31,707 bases of DNA, taken from positions 1 through 31,707 of the forward strand of contig CAYWTX010000434.1 of the NCBI GenBank assembly GCA_964461295.1, in the 5' to 3' direction. The notes beneath the pieces are model-generated. The model worked only from the letters and a program-made list of their open reading frames with translations. It was not told the DNA's origin and did not search any database. This DNA is from CAYWTX01 sp964461295 (GTDB lineage Bacteria; Planctomycetota; Phycisphaerae; SM23-33). How positions within the stretch are numbered: the stretch's first letter is position 1; the number at the start of each line of letters is the position of its first letter. Position numbers and translations under genes: made by a program. Of the stretch, positions 7,741 to 13,898 are shown one piece after another.

Positions 7741-7759
7741 TCGGCCTTTGTTGTATCAA
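7731..7759 (+). promoter_or_regulatory. Predicted sigma-70 promoter of the V-type ATPase operon
   Basis: TTGTCA (7731-7736, five of six consensus bases) is followed after exactly 17 bases by TATCAA (7754-7759, four of six). The -10 box lies 46 bases before the start codon of the first operon gene. This is the best promoter match seen in the window. Confidence 0.5.
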
Positions 7760-7805
7760 TCGGTGTTTGCCCGCGGTTGGGTGGACTGCGGGTCAGGATC
7801 GCCCC

Positions 7806-8429
7806 ATGGCAGAAACGATTGAAGCATTCGTGGCCAAGCTCCAAGCCGAGGGCGTTGACGCCGGCCGGCAGGAGGCGCAGCGCATCAGGGCCGAGGCGGA
7901 GCGTCAGGCCCAGCAGGTCCTTCAGCAGGCCCGCCATGACGCCGACAGGCTGATGGCCGACGCCAAGGCCCACGCCGACGGAACCGCCGCCCGCGCACGC
8001 GCCGAACTCGCCCTGGCTGTCCGCGACACCGTCCTCCGCCTCCAGGAGGCCCTCGGCCGAACCCTCTCGGCCGTGCTGTCGGCCGGTGTGAAGCAACGCA
8101 TGGACGACCCCGCGTTCTTGGGCAGCCTGCTGCACGACCTGGTCGCCGCGTACGTCAAGCGCGACGTGGAGTGCGGGGATGTGCTGAAGATCGACGTGCC
8201 GGAAGACATGCGGCAGAAGCTCATCGACTGGGCTATGCGAGAGATCGGGCAGGAGCGCGTGGAGAAGCTGCGGCCGTGCATCGACCTGAAAGGCACGCTG
8301 AAGGACGCGGGCTTTGAGTACACGCTCCGCGGCTCGACGGTGGAAGTGACGCGGGAGTCGGTGGTCGAGGTATTGATGGCACTGGTGGGTCCGGCGCTGC
8401 GCGAACAGGTTCGCGCCGCGGCTTGCTGA
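7806..8429 (+). CDS. ntpE: V/A-type ATPase subunit E (peripheral stalk)
   Basis: 207 residues. The N-terminal 80 residues form a long Ala/Gln/Arg/Glu-rich coiled coil (EAQRIRAEAERQAQQVLQQA), and the C-terminal 100 residues form the mixed alpha/beta head typical of subunit E, ending with VEVLMALVGPALREQV. Subunit E forms the peripheral stalk that holds the catalytic A3B3 head still while the rotor turns. The ATG at 7806 has AGGAT 8 bases upstream. It is the first gene of the ATPase operon and is followed after 55 bases by the DUF2764 gene. No separate G/H partner subunit, which usually pairs with E, is visible in the operon. Confidence 0.85.
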   Translation: MAETIEAFVAKLQAEGVDAGRQEAQRIRAEAERQAQQVLQQARHDADRLMADAKAHADGTAARARAELALAVRDTVLRLQEALGRTLSAVLSAGVKQRMDDPAFLGSLLHDLVAAYVKRDVECGDVLKIDVPEDMRQKLIDWAMREIGQERVEKLRPCIDLKGTLKDAGFEYTLRGSTVEVTRESVVEVLMALVGPALREQVRAAAC

Positions 8430-8484
8430 GCGAAGACCGGTCCCCGATATCCGCCACTGGGTACCTGGTCCGCGGAACAACGGT

Positions 8485-9171
8485 ATGTCGGGCGAAAACT
8501 ACTACCTTCTTTCGGCCTTGCCGGTCTTGTCTGACTTCGGCGCCCCGCCGCCACTGCGCCCCGCGGCCTTCGTCGCCCACGTGGCTGACGCCCCAGGCCC
8601 GCGGCGAATGGCCGAGGCTATCTTCCTTTCCGACGACCTGCTGCAGCGCGACGGTTTCCAGGCCGGCGACCCGGCGGAGGTCGCCCCGGCCGTCCTGGCC
8701 CCCGAGCAGGTGCGCGGCGAGGGGCCCTTGCCGGGGTTCCTGGCCCCCGAGGCCGACAGCGACGCTGCTCCCGAGCGCCGGATGCAGGTGGACGCCGCCT
8801 GGGCGGCGTACTTCCGCTACGTGCGAACGGTGGCGGAAGAAGGCAGCTTCCTCGATGCGTGGTTGCGGACCGAGGTCGGCCTGCGGAACGCCGTGGCGGC
8901 TGCGCGGGCCAAGGCCCTGGGCCTGGACGTCGAGAGCTACCTTGTCGCGCCCGAGCTGGGCGGCGACGGCGACGCGCTGGCCGGCGTGGTGGCCGAGTGG
9001 GCGGCTGCGCCCGATCCCCTCGCCGCCCAGCGCGTGCTGGACCTGTGGCGTTGGGCGTGGCTGACGGAGAACGAACGGTGGTTCTCCTTCTCCGACGACG
9101 AGTTGGCCGCCTATGCCGCCAAGCTGCTGCTCTTGGAGCGATGGAAGCGAATCGCGGATGCGGGACACTGA
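8485..9171 (+). CDS. DUF2764 family protein, V-type ATPase-associated
   Basis: 228 residues starting MSGENYYLLSALPVLSDFG, the hallmark N-terminus of DUF2764 (tyrosines followed by a hydrophobic, Leu-Pro-containing strand). It is followed by helices rich in Ala, Leu and Trp (AAWAAYFRYVRTV, LDLWRWAWLTENERW). DUF2764 genes accompany V-type ATPase operons in Planctomycetota, Bacteroidota and Chlamydiota and occupy the place of subunit C. The helical character fits a subunit C-like role as the collar between the central rotor and the membrane ring, but this is inference. The gene sits between E and A; its stop codon is the first part of a 155-bp palindromic repeat. Confidence 0.8.
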   Translation: MSGENYYLLSALPVLSDFGAPPPLRPAAFVAHVADAPGPRRMAEAIFLSDDLLQRDGFQAGDPAEVAPAVLAPEQVRGEGPLPGFLAPEADSDAAPERRMQVDAAWAAYFRYVRTVAEEGSFLDAWLRTEVGLRNAVAAARAKALGLDVESYLVAPELGGDGDALAGVVAEWAAAPDPLAAQRVLDLWRWAWLTENERWFSFSDDELAAYAAKLLLLERWKRIADAGH

Positions 9172-9325
9172 CCACAGAGGCACAGAGGACACAGAGGCGG
9201 CAAACAAGAGGACAGACGATGATGAACGCGGATGAAGAGGACGAAACCAGATACTCCCCATCAGTGTTCATCTATGTTCATCATGGTTGCGGCTTCCTTC
9301 TTTGCGGCCCCTGTGCTTCTGTGGT
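9171..9325. repeat. 155-bp nested palindromic intergenic repeat (MITE-like)
   Basis: Outer arms 9171-9188 (ACCACAGAGGCACAGAGG) and 9308-9325 pair at 16 of 18 positions. Inner arms 9219-9236 (ATGATGAACGCGGATGAA) and 9267-9284 pair at 15 of 18. The element fills the gap between DUF2764 and subunit A: its left end starts at the last base of the DUF2764 stop, and its right end lies 5 bases before the ribosome binding site of subunit A. Short CACAGAGG units also repeat within the left arm. Elements of this kind are common non-autonomous repeats in planctomycete genomes. Confidence 0.7.
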
Positions 9326-9340
9326 GAAAAGGATGCCGCC

Positions 9341-11071
9341 GTGACAGGTAAGATCGTCGCCGTATACGGGAACATGGTGATCGCCGAGACCGAGGGGCGC
9401 ATCGTCAAGAACTCGGTCGGCTACTGCTGCCGCGCCGACGGCGCTCGCCTGCTGAGCGAAGTCATCCGCATTCGCGGGCGCCTGGCCGACCTTCAGGTCT
9501 TCGAGGAGACCCGCGGCCTGAAGGTGGGCGACGGCGTCGAGCTTCGCGAGGAGATGCTCTCGGTGGAGCTGGGGCCGGGCCTGCTCGGGCAGATCTACGA
9601 CGGGCTGCAGAACCCCCTGCCCAAGATCGCCAAGGAAGTGGGCTATTTCCTCCTGCCGGGCCACTACATCGACGGCCTGGACAAGCAGCGCACGTGGGCG
9701 TTCACGCCCCTGGCGAAGCCGGGCGACACGGTGCGGGCCGGCGACACCCTTGGCGCCGTGCCCGAGGGAATCTTCACCCACCGCATCATGGCGCCGTTCA
9801 CTCTCCGGGGCGACTGGCGGGTCCAGAGCGTTGCCGCGGCCGGCGAGTACACCGTCGCCGGCGAGATTGCCGTGCTGTCAGGCGAGGGCGGCGCGGCCTT
9901 GCCGGTGACCATGCGGCAGACCTGGCCGGTGAAGGCGCCGCTGTCGGTGGCGAGGCGCCGGCTGATGCCTGTCGAGCCGCTGGTCACACAGGTGCGGATC
10001 ATCGACTCGATGTTTCCGGTGGTCAAGGGCGGCACGTACTGCATTCCCGGGCCCTTCGGCGCGGGCAAGACCGTCCTTCAGCAGATCACCAGCCGCTACG
10101 CCCACGTGGACATCGTGGTGGTCGCCGCCTGCGGCGAGCGGGCCGGGGAGGTCGTCGAGACCCTCCGCGACTTCCCCGGACTGACCGACCCCCGCACCGG
10201 CCGGCCGCTCATGGAACGTACCATCATCATCTGCAACACGTCAGCCATGCCGGTGGCTGCCCGGGAGGCGTCGGTGTACACGGCCGCCACATTGGGCGAG
10301 TACTACCGCCAGATGGGTCTGGAGGTGCTGCTGCTGGCCGATTCGACCAGCCGCTGGGCGCAGGCGATGCGCGAGGTGTCGGGGCGGCTGGAGGAAATCC
10401 CCGGCGAGGAGGCGTTCCCGGCATACCTGGAAAGCCGCATCGCGGGCTTCTACGAGCGGGCCGGGCAGATCGAGCTTCGCGACGGGCGCAAGGGGTCGCT
10501 GACGATCGGCGGGACGGTGAGCCCGGCCGGCGGGAACTTCGAGGAGCCGGTCACGCAGGGCACGCTGAAGGTGGTGGGCGCGTTCCACGGGCTCAGCCAG
10601 GCCCGCGCCGACGCCCGCCGTTATCCGGCCATCGACCCGCTGGAAAGCTGGAGCAAGTACCGCGGGATCATCGACCCGGAGCGGGTGGCTCGCGCCAGGG
10701 CGGTGCTCCGGCGCGGCAGCGAAGTCCATCAAATGATGACCGTCGTCGGCGAGGAAGGCACGAGCATCGGCGACTTCGTCGTCGCGATGAAGGCCGACTT
10801 CTTCGATAACGTCTACCTGCAGCAGAACGCCTACGACGCGGTGGACGCGGCCACGCCCGCCGAGCGGCAGAAGATCGTGTTCGACAGGGTGCTCGGGGTG
10901 CTGGAGATGGACGTGGCGGCCGAGGACAAGGCGCAGGCTCGCCGGGTCCTGGTGACGGCGACGGACCTGTTCCGCAACTGGAACTACGCCCAGACCGACG
11001 GAGCGGAGTATCGCAACTTGCTGGGACAGATCGAGGCCTTTACCGTTTCGGGAGGTAAGGGTGGTGCTTAG
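9341..11071 (+). CDS. ntpA: V/A-type ATPase catalytic subunit A
   Basis: 576 residues from a GTG start at 9341, chosen because AAAGGA lies 7 bases upstream; an in-frame ATG further upstream lies inside the palindromic repeat. The N-terminal beta barrel begins TGKIVAVYGNMVIAE. The bulge (non-homologous) region specific to A subunits is present at about 110-200. The P-loop GPFGAGKT is at 237-244, followed by ACGERAGEV and the Walker B region LLLADSTSRWAQAMREVSGR, then EEAFPAYLESRIAGFYERAG. The C-terminal helical domain is complete. Three A and three B subunits form the head where ATP is hydrolysed or made. All catalytic residues look intact. Confidence 0.97.
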   Translation: MTGKIVAVYGNMVIAETEGRIVKNSVGYCCRADGARLLSEVIRIRGRLADLQVFEETRGLKVGDGVELREEMLSVELGPGLLGQIYDGLQNPLPKIAKEVGYFLLPGHYIDGLDKQRTWAFTPLAKPGDTVRAGDTLGAVPEGIFTHRIMAPFTLRGDWRVQSVAAAGEYTVAGEIAVLSGEGGAALPVTMRQTWPVKAPLSVARRRLMPVEPLVTQVRIIDSMFPVVKGGTYCIPGPFGAGKTVLQQITSRYAHVDIVVVAACGERAGEVVETLRDFPGLTDPRTGRPLMERTIIICNTSAMPVAAREASVYTAATLGEYYRQMGLEVLLLADSTSRWAQAMREVSGRLEEIPGEEAFPAYLESRIAGFYERAGQIELRDGRKGSLTIGGTVSPAGGNFEEPVTQGTLKVVGAFHGLSQARADARRYPAIDPLESWSKYRGIIDPERVARARAVLRRGSEVHQMMTVVGEEGTSIGDFVVAMKADFFDNVYLQQNAYDAVDAATPAERQKIVFDRVLGVLEMDVAAEDKAQARRVLVTATDLFRNWNYAQTDGAEYRNLLGQIEAFTVSGGKGGA

Positions 11072-11074
11072 GCG

Positions 11075-11188
11075 CCGTCACGAAATAACTTGTTCACGTT
11101 TCCCGGGTGGCACAGGTCTCCGACCTGTGCTGCACAGCTTGGAAAGCTGTGCCACCAAGACTGGCTTGCTCAGGTTATTTCGTGACGG
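11075..11188. repeat. Cloverleaf-like palindromic repeat between subunits A and B
   Basis: Outer arms CCGTCACGAAATAAC (11075-11089) and GTTATTTCGTGACGG (11174-11188) are perfect over 15 bp and extend to 18 with one wobble. Inside, GGTGGCACAG (11106-11115) pairs with CTGTGCCACC (11147-11156). This middle stem encloses two side hairpins: GCACAGGTC/GACCTGTGC (11110-11130, loop TCC) and GCACAGCTT/AAGCTGTGC (11132-11152, loop GGA). The result is a cross-shaped fold of about 114 bases. It starts 4 bases after the subunit A stop codon. Confidence 0.75.
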
Positions 11189-11222
11189 ACCCTTAGTGAC
11201 ATCTGGAAGGACCGGCGACCCT

Positions 11223-11328
11223 CACAGCCCCCGAAGGGGGCGTTTGAGCTGTGCGGCAGCGGCTGAATCGTCCCATTCCGGGACTCTCCGCTGAGAAATG
11301 TCCACGTACCACGGGCTTGCGCCCGTGG
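11223..11328. repeat. Further hairpins in the A-B gap
   Basis: Two more palindromes precede subunit B. GCCCCC-GAA-GGGGGC (11227-11241) is nested in CACAG/CTGTG (11223-11253). CCACGGGC-TTGC-GCCCGTGG (11309-11328) is a perfect 8-bp stem. The gap between A and B is 313 bases, unusually long for an operon that elsewhere has overlapping genes. Confidence 0.6.
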
Positions 11329-11384
11329 CTGTCATCAGGCGCCCTCTTCGGGGGCTTACCGAAGCAACGGGCAGTGAGCACACG

Positions 11385-12695
11385 ATGCGGAAATGCTACG
11401 ATCGGATAACTCGGATAGCGGGCAACGTCGTGACCGTGCTGGCCCGTGGAGTGGGCTACGACGAACTGGCAGTGCTCAGCGGAGAGAAAGGCTCGTCGCT
11501 GGCGCAGGTGATCCGCCTCGACGGCGACGAGGTCAGCCTCCAGGTCTTCGCCGGCACCGAGGGCGTCTCCACGACCGACCGGGTCCGATTCCTCGGCCAT
11601 CCCATGCGGGTGCCGTTCAGCGAGGAGCTTCTGGGGCGTGTGTTCGACGGCTCGGGGCGCCCGCGCGACGCTCGGCCCGCGGTGGAGGCCAGGCTGGTGG
11701 AGATCGGCTCGCCGGCGATCAACCCGACGCTGCGCCGCATGCCCGACCGCATGGTGCAGACGGGCATCCCGATGATCGATGTGTTCAACTCGCTGGTGCA
11801 AGGGCAGAAGCTGCCCATCTTCTCCGTGGCGGGCGAACCGTACAACGAACTGCTGGCCCGCGTGGGGCTGCAGGCCGACGCCGAGATCATCATCCTCGGC
11901 GGCATGGGCCTGCGACACGACGACTACCTCAAGTTCCGCCAGGCGTTCGAGGAAGGCGGCGTGCTCGGGCGAACCATCCTGTTCATCCACACCGCGGCCG
12001 ACCCGGTCGTCGAGGCCTTGCTGGTGCCCGACCTGGCTCTAGCCGTGGGCGAGCAATTCACGCTTCAGGGCAAGCGGGTGCTCGTGCTGCTGACGGACAT
12101 GACGGCCTTCAGCGACGCGCTGAAGGAAATCGCGATCATCATGGAGCAGATCCCCTCCAACCGCGGCTACCCCGGCGACCTGTACACGCAGCTGGCCAGG
12201 CGATACGAGAAGGCCGTCGACCTCGACGGGGCCGGCACGATGACGCTGCTGGCCTGCGTGACGATGCCCGGCGACGACGTGACTCACCCGGTGCCCGACA
12301 ACACCGGGTACATCACCGAAGGGCAGTTCTACCTCCGCAACGGGCGGATCGAGCCGTTCGGCTCGCTGAGCCGCCTCAAGCAGCAGGTGAACGGCAAGAC
12401 CCGCGACGACCACCGCGCCATCATGGACGCGTGCATCCAGCTTTACGCCCTCTGCCGCGAGAGCCGCGAGAAACGCGACATGGGCTTCGAGATGTCCGAT
12501 TGGGACGCCCGGCTGCTGACGTACGGGCAACTGTTCGAGCGCCAGATCATGGACCTGTCGGTGAACATCCCGCTGATGGAAGCTCTGGACCGCTGCTGGG
12601 CGATCCTGGCGCAGTGCTTCGAGCCGCGGGAAACCGGCATACGGCGGAGCATCATCGACGCCCACTGGCCGAAGCACGCGGTTGCACCCGCCTGA
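11385..12695 (+). CDS. ntpB: V/A-type ATPase subunit B (non-catalytic nucleotide subunit)
   Basis: 436 residues from the ATG at 11385. The frame is open further upstream, but that stretch is palindromic repeat DNA; the family N-terminus (YDRITRIAGNVVTVLA) fits this start. As expected for B, the P-loop is replaced by SVAGEPYNELLARV. VLLTDMTAFSDALKEI, the signature SNRGYPGDLYTQLARRYEKA, and the C-terminal domain follow in order. It alternates with A in the hexameric head and supplies residues to the catalytic interface. The ribosome binding site (GTGAG) is weak. The stop codon (12693-12695) touches the left copy of the inverted repeat that brackets the next gene. Confidence 0.96.
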   Translation: MRKCYDRITRIAGNVVTVLARGVGYDELAVLSGEKGSSLAQVIRLDGDEVSLQVFAGTEGVSTTDRVRFLGHPMRVPFSEELLGRVFDGSGRPRDARPAVEARLVEIGSPAINPTLRRMPDRMVQTGIPMIDVFNSLVQGQKLPIFSVAGEPYNELLARVGLQADAEIIILGGMGLRHDDYLKFRQAFEEGGVLGRTILFIHTAADPVVEALLVPDLALAVGEQFTLQGKRVLVLLTDMTAFSDALKEIAIIMEQIPSNRGYPGDLYTQLARRYEKAVDLDGAGTMTLLACVTMPGDDVTHPVPDNTGYITEGQFYLRNGRIEPFGSLSRLKQQVNGKTRDDHRAIMDACIQLYALCRESREKRDMGFEMSDWDARLLTYGQLFERQIMDLSVNIPLMEALDRCWAILAQCFEPRETGIRRSIIDAHWPKHAVAPA

Positions 12696-12729
12696 TTGCG
12701 GATTTCGGAATGCGAATTGCGGATTTCCA
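12694..12729. repeat. Left inverted-repeat block flanking the four-helix-bundle gene
   Basis: ATTGCGGATT occurs twice (12695-12704 and 12716-12725), with a related TTCGGAATGCGA between. The block is the reverse complement in pattern of the right block at 13146-13176. It begins on the stop codon of subunit B. Confidence 0.65.
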
Positions 12730-12778
12730 GGCAGGAAGCGGGCAAGCAAATCTGTAACGGTTTGGATTGGAGCGTACT

Positions 12779-13201
12779 ATGACGCCAGACGAGATGAAGC
12801 AACGGACGAAGGAGTATGGCCTTCGCATCATCCGCGTCGTGCAGTCGCTGCCGAACAAGCGGGAATGCAGCATTACTGGCGGCCAATTGCTTCGCGCCGG
12901 CACCAGCGTCGGAGCGAACTACAAGGCAGCCTGCCGAGCCAGGTCCCAGGCGGAGTTCGTTGCGAAGCTCGGAATCGTCGAGGAGGAAACCGACGAAAGC
13001 CTGTACTGGAGGGAGATGCTGATTGACGCCGGGCTGGTTGCATCGCTGAAGCCGGCGCCGCTGATGAAGGAAGGCAACGAAATCCTCTCCATCGTCGTCG
13101 CCTCCATAAATACTGCCCGGGGAGGTGCAAGGCGCCCCCAAAGGGAATCCGCAATCCGCAATCCGCGATCCGCAATGCCTACGGGCGCGAGACATGGCTA
13201 A
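12779..13201 (+). CDS. Four-helix-bundle protein (23S rRNA intervening-sequence protein family)
   Basis: 140 residues from the ATG at 12779, with GGAG 6 bases upstream. It matches TIGR02436/S23-type proteins: RIIRVVQSLPNKRE, QLLRAGTSVGANYKAACRAR, FVAKLGIVEEETDESLYW and MLIDAGLV, four amphipathic helices with the conserved Gly-x-Ser-Val-x-x-Asn. The family is found inside 23S rRNA insertions and as stand-alone genes; its relative Avd works in diversity-generating retroelements by binding nucleic acid and reverse transcriptase. The last 25 residues are encoded by repeat DNA (SAIRNPRSAMP) and look like accidental extension. The gene sits inside the ATPase operon, bracketed by inverted repeats, and overlaps the subunit D start by 8 bases. 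It is not a known ATPase subunit. Confidence 0.85.
   Translation: MTPDEMKQRTKEYGLRIIRVVQSLPNKRECSITGGQLLRAGTSVGANYKAACRARSQAEFVAKLGIVEEETDESLYWREMLIDAGLVASLKPAPLMKEGNEILSIVVASINTARGGARRPQRESAIRNPRSAMPTGARHG
13146..13176. repeat. Right inverted-repeat block flanking the four-helix-bundle gene
   Basis: Overlapping copies of AATCCGCAAT (13146-13155 and 13153-13162), then CGATCCGCAAT, give a tandem array of about 7-bp ATCCGCA units. It is the inverted counterpart of the block at 12694-12729. It lies in the last codons of the four-helix-bundle gene and 17 bases before subunit D. Confidence 0.65.
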
Positions 13202-13898
13202 GAAAGTAAAGTTAACTCGGCCGGAACTGAAGCGACAGCGAGAGGCGCTGTCGAGATTCCGGCGGTACCTGCCGATGCTGAAGCTCAAGCAGCAACAGCT
13301 CCAGGTGAGCGCGCGCGAGGTCGGCGAGGCCGAGCGCGCCGTGCGGGCCGCAGCCGAGGGCGTCCGCCGGCGCATCGACGTCTACCGCGGACTGCTGGGC
13401 GACCGGGCGGGGCTGAACGTCGAGGCCCTTTCGCGGCCGCGGGAGGTTCTCACCGGCAAGCGGAACATCGCCGGCGTGAGCGTGCCCGTCTTCGTCGAGG
13501 CCAGGTTCGATCGACCTGGCTACAGCCTGTTCGCCACGCCGCCGTGGGTGGACCGGGCACTGGCCGATCTGCGCGAACTGGCCGGCAAGGGGGCCGAAGC
13601 CGACATCCTCCGCCGCCAACTCGACTTGCTCGTGCGCGAGCTGACCAGGATCGTCCAGCGCGTCAACCTCTTTGAGGAAGTGCTCATCCCGCGATGTCGC
13701 GAGAACATCCGCGTCATCCGCATCAGACTCGGCGACGAAATGGCCGCGGCTGTGGGACGAGCCAAGATCGCCAAGTCCAAGATCGCCCGCGAAGCGGCGG
13801 CCTTCGACGCCGCGGGCAAACCGGGCGGCTGGGCCCTCGCCGTCGTCGACGAAGGCGGCCCCGACGCGCCCGGCGAACCGGGAGGCGGCCCGCCATGA
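13194..13898 (+). CDS. ntpD: V/A-type ATPase subunit D (central rotor shaft)
   Basis: 234 residues. The N-terminus has the family pattern KLTRPELKRQREALSRFRRYLPMLKLKQQQL, and the C-terminal helix has RRVNLFEEVLIPR-like spacing (RIVQRVNLFEEVLIPRCREN) followed by IRIRLGDEM. The two long antiparallel helices form the shaft inside the A3B3 head and transmit rotation to the membrane ring. A Gly/Pro-rich tail of about 30 residues ends the protein. The start at 13194 overlaps the end of the four-helix-bundle gene. The TGA stop overlaps the ATG of subunit I, so the two are likely translationally coupled. Confidence 0.93.
   Translation: MAKKVKLTRPELKRQREALSRFRRYLPMLKLKQQQLQVSAREVGEAERAVRAAAEGVRRRIDVYRGLLGDRAGLNVEALSRPREVLTGKRNIAGVSVPVFVEARFDRPGYSLFATPPWVDRALADLRELAGKGAEADILRRQLDLLVRELTRIVQRVNLFEEVLIPRCRENIRVIRIRLGDEMAAAVGRAKIAKSKIAREAAAFDAAGKPGGWALAVVDEGGPDAPGEPGGGPP

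Noticed and set aside
12779..13201. A diversity-generating retroelement (Avd plus reverse transcriptase)
   Set aside because: Only the four-helix-bundle protein is present. No reverse transcriptase, template repeat or variable repeat is visible near it.
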